A DNA stretch of 64,000 nt from assembly GCA_041650595.1 (NCBI GenBank), contig JBAZKW010000002.1:129983-193982 (forward strand). The letters are read 5' to 3'. Under the pieces are notes generated by a model. It saw nothing but the letters and a program-made list of their open reading frames with translations. It was not told the DNA's origin and did no database searches. The stretch is from CALFCX01 sp041650595. Lineage in GTDB: Bacteria; Margulisbacteria; WOR-1; JAKLHX01. Positions 7,606 through 15,723 of the stretch are shown here, piece by piece; position 1 is the stretch's first letter, and each line of letters starts with the position of its first letter. The translations under genes were made by a program, and so were the position numbers.

Positions 7606-8412
7606 TTATTGTTCATCCTCTGATGGAGAGGGACCACCTATCATTCTACAAACGATCTCAGCTACATCAGGTGGAACAATCGACCATCCGATCTCATCAT
7701 TTCCCTGAACAAAAGCTTTGGCAAAGAATTCGGTAATGTTCCCGGCTATCCTTGATAAAGTGAATCTGCTGTTGATTAGAGGAAATATCGCGATGCACCC
7801 CCTTATCGTTGAAACATCGATAGAACGAGGGGCATCAAAGAAATTCAGATAGAAAAATCCTATAAATGCGTCGAGCATGGAATATTGTGAAGGCGGCAGT
7901 ATCCGGCGGTCCAACCCTGACAAGAAAGCTTTTACCAGGCTTTCACATCGAATTTTTTCCTGTTGCATCATGATCTCGGCCCCGGTTACGAAATTCTCAT
8001 CCGTAGGCGCCATCATCCTTCCGCAAATAGCGTTTACTACCTCATTCCACGAATAATCATCCCCTCGCACCTTAAGTCCGCTGGACCTGAGAATACCCCT
8101 GTTCCTCTCGCTTGCGGCAAAACCCGCCATTTTTTTCGGGATTATGACCAACGGATCTATATAGACTATTTCATTGGCAAACAAAATATTTTTCACTGCT
8201 CTTCCGCCTATTTGATCTACACACTCCGGTCCGGGGCGAATACGAGCACCAACGATAGATTTACCGCTCATTACCATAAATCCGTGACGCGGGACTCCGG
8301 TGAGGAAATCAGGAACTACCGGTCGAAAATCCCGGTTTAGATCAGGATAATATGTCCTTAATATTCCGCCTCCCGGCCGTTTTGCGGCTCGTAAATCTAT
8401 TGTGTTTGCCAT
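7606..8412 (-). CDS. unknown protein, paralogue of the adjacent 243-aa protein
   Basis: A 268-aa protein of unknown function, not recognised. It is clearly related to the gene at 8481-9212: both have a short N-terminal block rich in Arg/Gly (MANTIDLRAAKRPGGGILR), a central YSWNEVVNAICGRMM followed by ENF, a PPSQYSMLDAFIGFFYLNF block, and a late helical region. No signal peptide or clear membrane segment is seen, so it is probably cytoplasmic and mostly helical. The gene has its own copy of the sigma-28-like motif (8430-8457), with a weaker -10 (CCCGATGG). The Shine-Dalgarno is weak. It may have arisen by tandem duplication. Confidence 0.75.
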   Translation of the reverse strand: MANTIDLRAAKRPGGGILRTYYPDLNRDFRPVVPDFLTGVPRHGFMVMSGKSIVGARIRPGPECVDQIGGRAVKNILFANEIVYIDPLVIIPKKMAGFAASERNRGILRSSGLKVRGDDYSWNEVVNAICGRMMAPTDENFVTGAEIMMQQEKIRCESLVKAFLSGLDRRILPPSQYSMLDAFIGFFYLNFFDAPRSIDVSTIRGCIAIFPLINSRFTLSRIAGNITEFFAKAFVQGNDEIGWSIVPPDVAEIVCRMIGGPSPSEDEQ

Positions 8413-8429
8413 AACAATTCTCTATATAT

Positions 8430-8457
8430 CCATCGGGAATTTGGAGTGCGGATTTCA
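8430..8457 (-). promoter_or_regulatory. sigma-28-like promoter motif (copy 1)
   Basis: On the minus strand: TGAAATCC, 12 bases, CCCGATGG. The spacing is identical to the other six copies, but the -10 half is the weakest. It lies 18 bases upstream of the 268-aa gene's ATG. Confidence 0.55.
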
Positions 8458-8480
8458 TTCAGGCACCAGGGCTGTGGTTT

Positions 8481-9212
8481 CTATTTTTCTCTATCAAGCC
8501 GGTAACAATAGGAGATCATCTTTATTATTCTGCATGCAACTGCGTCGGGGACTAATTTGGCCCCGCAGAATTCCAGGAAACAGACAATAAAAAGATCGGC
8601 AATTTCTCCTGCTACTTTTATAAGCGGCCAGGAATGCCCTAGGTCCTTTAATCTTTCCTGCAAGAAAGCCTTCACAAATGCCTCGTCTATTAACACGGGC
8701 CCGTCGCTATAGATCGTATACAATTGTCCCATCATCATCGCAAGTGTAGGATAAAGAGAAGGGGAGAATTTCCCTCTTGTGCCTGACTCAAATGCCAATA
8801 CCGCACGCATAGGATCTATGCGCCCCAGCAGCATCAAGCCAAAAAAATTGTCTTCGTTTGCGATCATCAGCCTTCCGCAGATCGCGTCCATTATCTCCAG
8901 AGTGGAATATTTCTCCTCCCTTGTCTCCAGACCGCCTATTTGCAATTTAATACGTAAAGACTTTGATTTTGCACATTCTTCCAACAAATTGATATTCAGC
9001 CGTCTTGATCCTGACGAAAGTTCAAGGATCCCATTTTCAACCAAAAGATTTTTTACTGATTCGCCAAGTCTTCTATTGAGCTGGACGTATCTTCTGATCA
9101 GCGGTTGTTGCTGAGCTGAAAGTCCGCAATATCTTTGCCAGTTTGGCAGATATTTCCTGTCTAACCCGCCGCTGAGCCTAGTTTTTGTACACAAATTGAT
9201 TGGATTTGGCAT
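8481..9212 (-). CDS. unknown protein, paralogue of the 268-aa neighbour
   Basis: A 243-aa protein of unknown function. Its core YSTLEIMDAICGRLM...EDNFF and SPSLYPTLAMMMGQLY align with the downstream 268-aa protein. The N-terminus (MPNPINLCTKTRLSGGLDR) is basic and Gly-containing like that paralogue's. Composition suggests a soluble, alpha-helical protein. It is separated from xylA by a terminator (9273-9301) and has its own sigma-28-like motif at 9231-9258, so it is transcribed independently of the sugar genes though probably co-regulated with them. Function cannot be assigned. Confidence 0.75.
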   Translation of the reverse strand: MPNPINLCTKTRLSGGLDRKYLPNWQRYCGLSAQQQPLIRRYVQLNRRLGESVKNLLVENGILELSSGSRRLNINLLEECAKSKSLRIKLQIGGLETREEKYSTLEIMDAICGRLMIANEDNFFGLMLLGRIDPMRAVLAFESGTRGKFSPSLYPTLAMMMGQLYTIYSDGPVLIDEAFVKAFLQERLKDLGHSWPLIKVAGEIADLFIVCFLEFCGAKLVPDAVACRIIKMISYCYRLDREK

Positions 9213-9230
9213 AAATTGGTTCCTATATCT

Positions 9231-9258
9231 TTATCGAAAATATCAAGCGGGGATTTCA
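9231..9258 (-). promoter_or_regulatory. sigma-28-like promoter motif (copy 2)
   Basis: On the minus strand: TGAAATCC, 12 bases, TTCGATAA. It lies 19 bases upstream of the 243-aa gene, with an AGGAA Shine-Dalgarno between, and just beyond the xylA terminator. Confidence 0.65.
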
Positions 9259-9272
9259 ACAAAAACAAACAA

Positions 9273-9301
9273 AAAGGGCCCCGATGGGATCGGGACCCTT
9301 T
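9273..9301 (-). terminator. intrinsic terminator after xylA
   Basis: A 13-base stem with one mismatch (arms 9273-9285 and 9289-9301, GGG loop in plus coordinates). On the minus strand it is followed by T-rich sequence (complement of 9261-9272). It ends the sugar operon before the next promoter. Confidence 0.85.
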
Positions 9302-9324
9302 CTACTTAACAGAACTGAATCTGT

Positions 9325-10878
9325 CTACTGACCTAATCCATAAGTACCAAACGCCCCTGAAATTGCTGCAAAGAGCGCAAGATCTCTCCTGTTTTCAAGC
9401 ATTTCGATACTGCCAGAAGGTAATTTGCAAGAAAGTGCCCCTTCATTCTTAAGAGCAAAATCTGCCAAGGACCCAAAATCTCCCCTGAATCGGCCATGAG
9501 TTATTGCACGGCCTATCGCGGTTTGCCAGTCGCCATATCTTTGCGCAACATGGTCCCTAACCACATGGTCTTTTCTCTCCAGTTTTGCCAGCATAAATGC
9601 TGCAGTCAGAGTGTCCGCCGTCTTTATCATGCCATGGAAAAGATCACCTGGAAAATCCGTAGATGTCCTTCTTAATTTGGCATCGATATTCATAAGACCA
9701 TTGGTAAACCCGCCCTTTTCTCTGAGTTCGATCACCTTCCTCATGACAGCCAGTGCAGTCATAAAATCAGTGAACTTATCAACATCATATCCTATTCCGA
9801 ATTCTCCGCAATTTATATCAATGGACCCGAGTTGCATGCCGGCAACATCAAGCTGTTCCTCCGCTGAAAGCAATGCAAGCTCTCCATGGTTTGGCTCAAA
9901 GTTTATCTTGATATCGTTTTCCAAACCATATTTGATAAGGAATCCTTGCACTACTTCGATCTCTCTGTCATATTGATGCATTGTCGGCTCAAACGCTTTG
10001 GGCTCTATCCAGAATTCCCCCTCAAAACCCATTTTTCTTGCCATCGCTATTACTTCTTTCAAGAATAACGCAAGATGTTCTTTTTCAACATCCGTAAGAG
10101 TATTTACCAGGTTTATGAACCCTTCTCTTCCACCCCAGAAAACCAATGCTTTTCCTCCCAGTTTGATTGCATTCTTCACGGTTTGCTTGCACTGAGCAAC
10201 TGCCCTCATAAACGGCCATGTCTTTGGAGCTGTGGCGGCGCCTTCCATATATATCGGAAGCACAAAGAGCTGATTTGTTGTCCAGCCAAGCTTGACACCT
10301 GTAGATCTCTGCAACCCTTTAGCGATATCTGTTAGAAAATTAAGTTTTGTCCTCATATTTTTAAGAGTATCATCTCCGCTTATCAGATCGTAATCATGAA
10401 ATGCCCAAAATGGGAAACCGATCTTTTCCATCAATTCAAACGAACCGCCAAGCTTGACGACTGCTTGTGCAAGCGGATCATACATATTATCCCAAGGCCT
10501 AGATAGAGTGCCACCACCAAAAGGATCGGACAGATCATTGTTCATCGCATGCCAGAATGCCACGCATAGTTTTAAGTGATCTCTCAAAGCCTTTCCGTCA
10601 ACCATCATGTCAGGATTATATAATTTGTACGAAAGGGGATTTTTTGATGTTGGGCCTTCATACTTTAGTGACGGTGTATCATAAAATATTTGTCCCGCAA
10701 ATGCCTTTTCCAGCATTGCCCTGTCTGACCTTACCGCTTGCGTAACCAAATCTCTTCTCGTAGCAGCTTTCAAAGGCAATTTGCCTACTTTCAAATTATC
10801 CAATATTCTCGAACTCATGGCTGCTCGCGACATCAACGGACTATCCATTACTTTTCTTGCTTGTATTAAAACTGCCAT
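9325..10878 (-). CDS. xylA: xylose isomerase (divergent, N-terminally extended)
   Basis: Interconverts D-xylose and D-xylulose (or glucose and fructose). The metal and catalytic residues are kept: the His and Asp in FWAFHDYDL, Glu and Lys in WIEPKAFEPTMHQYD, Glu and His in FEPNHGELA, Asp in GSIDIN, and both Asp in GYDVDKF, plus VFWGGREG. The surrounding residues differ from the usual EANHATLA and GDPQLGWDTD, so substrate preference may differ. At 517 aa it is longer than the ~440 usual. Compared with E. coli XylA, about 60 residues precede the family start, and they are rich in Arg, Lys, Ser and Met. The Shine-Dalgarno AGGAGG is strong. It lies 83 bases after rhaA and is probably the last gene of that transcript. 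Confidence 0.9.
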   Translation of the reverse strand: MAVLIQARKVMDSPLMSRAAMSSRILDNLKVGKLPLKAATRRDLVTQAVRSDRAMLEKAFAGQIFYDTPSLKYEGPTSKNPLSYKLYNPDMMVDGKALRDHLKLCVAFWHAMNNDLSDPFGGGTLSRPWDNMYDPLAQAVVKLGGSFELMEKIGFPFWAFHDYDLISGDDTLKNMRTKLNFLTDIAKGLQRSTGVKLGWTTNQLFVLPIYMEGAATAPKTWPFMRAVAQCKQTVKNAIKLGGKALVFWGGREGFINLVNTLTDVEKEHLALFLKEVIAMARKMGFEGEFWIEPKAFEPTMHQYDREIEVVQGFLIKYGLENDIKINFEPNHGELALLSAEEQLDVAGMQLGSIDINCGEFGIGYDVDKFTDFMTALAVMRKVIELREKGGFTNGLMNIDAKLRRTSTDFPGDLFHGMIKTADTLTAAFMLAKLERKDHVVRDHVAQRYGDWQTAIGRAITHGRFRGDFGSLADFALKNEGALSCKLPSGSIEMLENRRDLALFAAISGAFGTYGLGQ

Positions 10879-10961
10879 TGTTTTTTCCTCCTGTTTTCTT
10901 ATTTTTTATTCTTCCGGGTTTCTTTTATTACCTCGCCAAAATGTTTTTCCTTTTACACCTC

Positions 10962-12293
10962 CTAGTTTCTTTTCGAAAGGACTGATTTTTCATAATCCGC
11001 TATCACTGCAGGCAATTCGTCGTCCATGGGCACGCCGGCTTGCGAACACAGCTTGTTCCATACGTCCGACGTTGGCAAACTGGCTCTGATATTGCTTCCG
11101 AGAATAAGTCTTGTCGCACCGTCTCCCGTTGCCTCCACCTTTTTCATAAGATGAAAAGGTGTGCATAAGGAATTAAGCAACATCCTTTGCTTTGCTCTGG
11201 CACCGGAAACATAAGCACTGATCCTGTTTATGCTTGCGTCAAAATAATCAAGTGCAAATGCGGCTCTCTTCAGGTATCCGCCTGCAACGATCGCATCATC
11301 CACACTTTGCGCGAAATCGTTGATCGTCAGCACATGGTCGCTGTCCCATCTGACACCTCGGCTCGCATGAAGTAATATCAATGAAATAAATGCAAATGTG
11401 GCATCGAGTTTCTTGGATATTTCTTCTGTGGGATGGAAATGTCCGTAGTCGTATGTCAAACCGAGTCCCTGCCTGGAATTGGCAATAACATACGCAAGAT
11501 AAAACTCGTGGCTGCCGACAACAAATGATTCACTGCCGATCCCAAACAGTTTACTCTCCAAATAATCACGAACACCTTTAAATTCTTTTTTTAATGCCTT
11601 ATCCAGACTGCTTTTCATCAATTCCACTGCTTTTCGTGTTGCAGTGGTATTGTCCTTAAATCCGTCAGGAGCCCAGTGGTTACAGGCGGAATCAATGCCA
11701 AGCTCTTCCGCAAAACTTGCCGCGATGACCCTGCAGGCGATATCATGACGGACCCAATAATCCCTAATTCTCTTGTCCGGATGGGAAAGCGTTCTTCCGT
11801 CTACAAAGTTCGGATCATCCCCGAAGAAAGTCGGATTGAAATCAAGACCAAAATGATGATCTTTAGCCCATTTTACATATCCTTTAAAATGCTTCGGCAA
11901 TATCCGGTCCCTTGGAATCCTTTTCCCCGCTTCCAGATAAATCGCATGAACATTGACATTAGTTTCCCCGGGAACAAGAGATGCAGCAAATCCAATATCG
12001 TCGCGAAGTTCTTTCGGCGTCCTTGCTTTTCCTGGATAGTTACCGGTTGCCTGTATCCCCCCGCTTCCCGCGGAACTTCCGCGTTTCTCAAAACCAGTCA
12101 CGTCATCCCCCTGCCAGCAATGAAGAGAGAGTCTTGTTCTTAATACGGTCCTCATCGCAGAAGCGGAATTAGTTCCATAATTGCCAATTATTTGCCTTGC
12201 TTCACCATATCTCCTTGCCCTTATTTGATCGGTCAGATGTGCCGGCTGGACCAGTCTAGCTCCTTGGGCCATTCTAAAAGCTGCATTTGCCAT
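10962..12293 (-). CDS. rhaA: L-rhamnose isomerase
   Basis: Converts L-rhamnose to L-rhamnulose. Family signatures are LHCWQGDDVTGFE, GLDFNPTFFGDDP, ESKLFGIGSES, YGHFHPTEEI and RWDSDHVLTINDF. The start at 12293 (MANAAFRMAQGARL) is preferred over the in-frame ATG two codons earlier because AGGAG lies 6 bases before it. Relative to E. coli RhaA the N-terminus is about 20 residues longer and Arg-rich. It has its own sigma-28-like motif (12358-12385) and a GC-rich palindrome in the leader. Neighbours are GalK and a rhamnulokinase-like kinase upstream and XylA downstream. No rhamnulose-1-phosphate aldolase is in view. Confidence 0.95.
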   Translation of the reverse strand: MANAAFRMAQGARLVQPAHLTDQIRARRYGEARQIIGNYGTNSASAMRTVLRTRLSLHCWQGDDVTGFEKRGSSAGSGGIQATGNYPGKARTPKELRDDIGFAASLVPGETNVNVHAIYLEAGKRIPRDRILPKHFKGYVKWAKDHHFGLDFNPTFFGDDPNFVDGRTLSHPDKRIRDYWVRHDIACRVIAASFAEELGIDSACNHWAPDGFKDNTTATRKAVELMKSSLDKALKKEFKGVRDYLESKLFGIGSESFVVGSHEFYLAYVIANSRQGLGLTYDYGHFHPTEEISKKLDATFAFISLILLHASRGVRWDSDHVLTINDFAQSVDDAIVAGGYLKRAAFALDYFDASINRISAYVSGARAKQRMLLNSLCTPFHLMKKVEATGDGATRLILGSNIRASLPTSDVWNKLCSQAGVPMDDELPAVIADYEKSVLSKRN

Positions 12294-12320
12294 TTTCATC
12301 TCCTCATGTTTTTGTTTACG

Positions 12321-12338
12321 CGGCGGTCACGACCGCCG
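12321..12338. promoter_or_regulatory. perfect palindrome in the rhaA leader
   Basis: CGGCGGTC, AC, GACCGCCG: an 8-base perfect inverted repeat between the rhaA promoter motif and its start codon. It could be an operator or a strong RNA hairpin ahead of the ribosome-binding site. A repressor has not been identified. Confidence 0.5.
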
Positions 12339-12357
12339 CCCACATTAATCTATCTTC

Positions 12358-12385
12358 CTATCGACACGATTTTTTGAAAATTTCA
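12358..12385 (-). promoter_or_regulatory. sigma-28-like promoter motif (copy 3, rhaA)
   Basis: On the minus strand: TGAAATTT, 12 bases, GTCGATAG, in the gap between galK and rhaA. The flanks are nearly identical to the copy before the rhamnulokinase-like gene (both have AAAAAATCG in the spacer). Confidence 0.75.
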
Positions 12386-12392
12386 CTCAATT

Positions 12393-13814
12393 TTAGTTCA
12401 GGACTTCTCCGGCTCCGTCAGACGGCTCGGCATCAATAAATGTCGTTTTATAGGAAGTGCCATATTTTGCATTTTGCTGGGCTTCAAGGTATCTTCGCTC
12501 TATTTCATTCCTCATCGATGGGGTGTCGTATTCTTGAGGCAGAAGAACTATAAAATTCCCGCCTCCACCGCCTCCCATAAGACGAATACCAAACGGCATT
12601 TGCATCTGACCGCGGATTTTGGATTGATTGATAACATCTGTCACGATACCTCTAAGAATATCCATAAAAGGCCGCTCCTCTTTGACAGTCCCGTCTTCGT
12701 TCCTGATCACAGTTGCGCTGATATTAAAATCGCCTTCTCCCGATAATCCCAGCCCGGTTTCGTTCAGCAGACCGCAACAGATAGAAGGGACCATATGGGG
12801 CTCCATTGTTTCACTGCCTTTGAGAGCTGCATAAAACCTTAAGGTCCTTTCGTTTTCAGCCAGCACATATCTGGCACGCGCATATAATGTGTCAGAAAAA
12901 GCTATAAGCGGGGTCTTTTTATCTTGGAGAGCCCTTGGCATATCTGACATTCTGATATTTCTAAAGAAATGCGCCATCGTTTTTTCTTCCAGCTCTTTTA
13001 GGACAAATTGGGCTACAAACTGCCTTTCGTCACCAAAAACACGGGACAATATTGTGCCGGCTTTTACCAGTTCTCTTTTTCTGTCCCCGTAATAAGTACC
13101 CCCGAGAAATCTTTCAACTCCGCTGTTTATTAGAAGAAATTTGTACCCCTGTCCCGTCAACGCGGACAGGCCGACCTGTTCGACTTCACTCATATTCCCG
13201 AAATCAACCTTCATCGCATGGTCCTTTTGTCCGAAAAGAGAGGCCATCTGGTCCAAAAGGCCGCATGGTACATTGACATAGGAACTATGTTCCGCTCCCT
13301 GTGCAAGCTGAGCTATCTGTATTTTTGTCCTATTCCAGGAAAATAGTCTGTCAAGGGCAAGATCCAACCCCACACACAATCCGGCTGAAGAAGACAGCCC
13401 CGCACCGATTGGTACGTCACCGTATATATGTATCTCAGCTCCTCCATCGACCGGAAGACCTTCATTATGAGCTGCAGCAAATCCGCCTAAAACGTAGTTT
13501 TCCCATGAATTTGCGCTTTTAACGGCTGGCATTTCTCTTGGATCAAACTCGAATGAGCCACCGAAATTTTCGGAATGGACACGAACTTTTCTTCCTTCCG
13601 CCTGTCTGGCGCTCACCCACACTGAATATGGAAGCGCAAAAGGAAGGGCATAGGCATGCCCGTCATTTTGGCCCGGCCTGAACTCAGAAGAATAATCAAC
13701 ATGTTCCCCGATCGTATTAACCCTGCTGGGACCTCTAAAAATTGCTGTCGGGGCATGTTGAAATCTTGCTTGAAACATTCCCGATAGTTTTGCTCTGTTC
13801 AATAATACCGTCAT
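12393..13814 (-). CDS. galK: galactokinase / GHMP sugar kinase
   Basis: Phosphorylates galactose (or a related sugar such as GalNAc) at C1. The three GHMP motifs are present: VNTIGEHVDYS near residue 33, PIGAGLSSSAGL near 135, and LMGGGGGGNF near 420. The catalytic Asp region is CGLLDQMAS. At 473 aa it is longer than the usual ~390, with an insertion right after motif 1 (EFRPGQNDGHAYALP) and extra sequence in the middle. It starts 26 bases after the rhamnulokinase-like gene with Shine-Dalgarno GGAGG, so the two are co-transcribed. No galT or galE is nearby. Confidence 0.87.
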   Translation of the reverse strand: MTVLLNRAKLSGMFQARFQHAPTAIFRGPSRVNTIGEHVDYSSEFRPGQNDGHAYALPFALPYSVWVSARQAEGRKVRVHSENFGGSFEFDPREMPAVKSANSWENYVLGGFAAAHNEGLPVDGGAEIHIYGDVPIGAGLSSSAGLCVGLDLALDRLFSWNRTKIQIAQLAQGAEHSSYVNVPCGLLDQMASLFGQKDHAMKVDFGNMSEVEQVGLSALTGQGYKFLLINSGVERFLGGTYYGDRKRELVKAGTILSRVFGDERQFVAQFVLKELEEKTMAHFFRNIRMSDMPRALQDKKTPLIAFSDTLYARARYVLAENERTLRFYAALKGSETMEPHMVPSICCGLLNETGLGLSGEGDFNISATVIRNEDGTVKEERPFMDILRGIVTDVINQSKIRGQMQMPFGIRLMGGGGGGNFIVLLPQEYDTPSMRNEIERRYLEAQQNAKYGTSYKTTFIDAEPSDGAGEVLN

Positions 13815-13840
13815 GGATTATCCTCCTGCTTTGTTAGTTT

Positions 13841-15496
13841 CTAGGTTGCCGCTTTTTCCTTAATATCCAAATATCTTCTATATACCCTGTCCCATAAGGC
13901 CCTGGTAGCCGCATCGATAGCCGGTTCAAATACAACTTGCGATGAAAGCTCTTCCAGGCACTGCCGCATCTGGTCTCGCGTCGCGTGTCCCGCGCCGACG
14001 AGCGCTATTGCCGCATTCCCTATACCCGACAATCCTTTGAAACGAAGCCTGACCTTTAGGTTGCATGCATCCGCAAAGGCCTGTGTCAGCATCTGGTTGT
14101 TCATTGCAAACCCGCCTCCCGCTTGAACAGATTTTGGCTGCCTTCCGAGCATTCCCATTATCGTCCTGAGCTGATTTATTCTCTCTACCTTGCCCATGAT
14201 TATGCTCATGGCAATTGTCTTTGCCAAAAATCCGACATTGTCCCCCTCAAAGACTTGATTCGTATTCCAACACCATTTTTCAATCGCCTCTTTTATGCCT
14301 TCTCCCTGCTTGTAAAGAAATCCATTGCTCTCCAGATCTATCAACGCATAAGGCATGCTTTCATCTGCAATCCCGGCAAATAATCTGTCGAATCTTCCGT
14401 CTCCAGTCATTCCCAAATCTTTAAGAAGATCTTCTACAAGCATTCCACCCTTGACATTGGCGGCGATAAACTCATTTCCAGTACCGCCTTCTACTCCAAG
14501 CGACTGTTTATAAAGCTCTCTTATGATCTCGTCCGTAATCTCATCAGCTTTTATCGGTGCACACAATATATCCCATGAACCTGAAGATTCGGTAATATCA
14601 TCCGGATCCGTACACATTTCCAGTCCCGCGACCGATCCCGCGGTATCATGTGTCAGCCCGGCAGTAAGTCTTGCGCTTTCGGCATTCATCTCTTGTATCA
14701 AGCCAAGCTCCAGCGATCCCAGGTCTTGCCCCGTAGGAACAATGCTAGGGAAGCGACAATTGATCGCAAGTCTTGAGAGCAATTCGGAATTCCAATTGAG
14801 AGCGGTTCTGTCTCCGCATAAAGTAACCCGGACAAAGCTTGGCTCGGTCACTTCAACGTTGTTTTCAGAAAGATCTCTTAGAATAAAATCGGGCAGGTTT
14901 AAGATGCGATATTGAGACGACAAATCTAGTCCGTTACGCCGGAGCCCAGCAAGATGGAACAGATTATAAACATCCACTTTGACTTGTCCTGCACAAGCAA
15001 GTTGCAAATTCAAAAGTGCTGATGATTCGTCTCCGGCCCCCAAGATCTCCGCGATAGCCGCATGCCCAGCCGCTTTCAAAGGGTTGGTATACAAGATCAT
15101 CGGAACAGCTTCTCTCTCTCCCGGGCCTATAACTGTTAGCCCTGCACCCATCGTGTCAACAGTAACGATCCTGGGAATAGAAGGTTCAAATTGTTTGCTT
15201 GCTCCAATAATTGCAGTCCTGATTCCGGACATCAGACTTATTCTGTCTATTGTATGCGCCGCCTTATCTACTCCGTAAACAAAAGGTATCTCATTCCCGG
15301 CATAATGGAGCTGCAATTGTCCGTCAATCTTATACAACGCAAGAGTCGGGGTTTTCCCGCTGCTAAAGCCCATATCAACCGCATGAACAACAACATTGGG
15401 TCTTGCCGAAGGAAGGGGTCTTGCTATAAGCGTTGTTGATGTTCTTGGAGCTCTAAGGGAAACTGGGACAAAATCTCCGGACAAGCGTCGCATCAT
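13841..15496 (-). CDS. rhamnulokinase-like FGGY sugar kinase
   Basis: FGGY-family kinase closest to RhaB, expected to phosphorylate L-rhamnulose. An HAVDMGFSSGK phosphate-binding start appears only at about residue 38. Later come THDTAGSVAG (RhaB: SHDTASAV), an SSGSWDILC block and the family motif AGGGFAMNNQMLTQAFADAC. At 551 aa it is longer than RhaB (~480). The N-terminal ~37 residues (MMRRLSGDFVPVSLRAPRTS...) are an Arg-rich extension with one acidic residue. A sigma-28-like motif (15532-15559) lies upstream, and galK follows. Confidence 0.82.
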   Translation of the reverse strand: MMRRLSGDFVPVSLRAPRTSTTLIARPLPSARPNVVVHAVDMGFSSGKTPTLALYKIDGQLQLHYAGNEIPFVYGVDKAAHTIDRISLMSGIRTAIIGASKQFEPSIPRIVTVDTMGAGLTVIGPGEREAVPMILYTNPLKAAGHAAIAEILGAGDESSALLNLQLACAGQVKVDVYNLFHLAGLRRNGLDLSSQYRILNLPDFILRDLSENNVEVTEPSFVRVTLCGDRTALNWNSELLSRLAINCRFPSIVPTGQDLGSLELGLIQEMNAESARLTAGLTHDTAGSVAGLEMCTDPDDITESSGSWDILCAPIKADEITDEIIRELYKQSLGVEGGTGNEFIAANVKGGMLVEDLLKDLGMTGDGRFDRLFAGIADESMPYALIDLESNGFLYKQGEGIKEAIEKWCWNTNQVFEGDNVGFLAKTIAMSIIMGKVERINQLRTIMGMLGRQPKSVQAGGGFAMNNQMLTQAFADACNLKVRLRFKGLSGIGNAAIALVGAGHATRDQMRQCLEELSSQVVFEPAIDAATRALWDRVYRRYLDIKEKAAT

Positions 15497-15531
15497 AATA
15501 TCTTTTTCCTTTCAAAAAATGCTTCGTTTCC

Positions 15532-15559
15532 TTATCGACCCGATTTTTTGGAAATTTCA
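15532..15559 (-). promoter_or_regulatory. sigma-28-like promoter motif (copy 4, kinase-galK)
   Basis: On the minus strand: TGAAATTT, 12 bases, GTCGATAA. This is the best match to the GAAA-N15-GCCGATAA type. It lies 35 bases upstream of the kinase ATG. Confidence 0.75.
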
Positions 15560-15571
15560 CACAAAATAGCG

Positions 15572-15629
15572 CTGAAGGGCTGAAGCTCTGAAGTGAACAG
15601 TTCCGGACTTCAGCTCTTCAGCACTTCAG
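15572..15629. repeat. CTGAAG octad inverted repeat, copy B
   Basis: CTGAAG at 15572, 15580 and 15588, mirrored by CTTCAG at 15608, 15616 and 15624, all at exact 8-base period, with a 14-base loop. It sits between two divergent promoters and matches the element at 2655-2731. Confidence 0.8.
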
Positions 15630-15636
15630 ATCTTGT

Positions 15637-15666
15637 TTGACAAAAAGCTATGCTGTGAGGTAGAAT
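15637..15666 (+). promoter_or_regulatory. sigma-70 promoter of the homocysteine operon
   Basis: TTGACA (15637-15642), 18-base spacer, TAGAAT (15661-15666). Transcription would start just before the riboswitch P1 stem. Confidence 0.8.
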
Positions 15667-15673
15667 ATACTAA

Positions 15674-15723
15674 AGCGCTGATTTGAGGTCGATTGCTGCG
15701 CTATATAAATGTGCTAAACTCGC
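15674..15723 (+). promoter_or_regulatory. SAM-II-like riboswitch aptamer
   Basis: The RNA carries the SAM-II core in order: GCGCUGAUUU, then UUGC, the closing P1 strand GCGCU, AUAAAUGU and GCUAAA. P1 is AGCGC (15674-15678) with GCGCU (15698-15702). The pseudoknot can form from GAG (15685-15687) and CUC (15719-15721), a compensated change from the ACC/GGG pairing I recall for the marine metagenome SAM-II crystal-structure RNA. It sits directly after a promoter and ahead of a homocysteine-synthesis operon, the expected context. SAM-V shares the core and is the alternative. Confidence 0.82.

Noticed and set aside
7963..8340. 125-aa plus-strand frame opposite the 268-aa gene
   Set aside because: No family resemblance, no ribosome site, and the opposite strand is supported by a paralogue and a promoter motif.
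14523..14915. 130-aa plus-strand frame inside the kinase gene
   Set aside because: Ser/Pro-rich shadow translation of a conserved FGGY kinase on the other strand.
9325..15496. N-terminal extensions read as Sec or Tat signal peptides
   Set aside because: They lack a hydrophobic core and the twin-Arg consensus followed by a hydrophobic stretch; the enzymes are cytoplasmic families.
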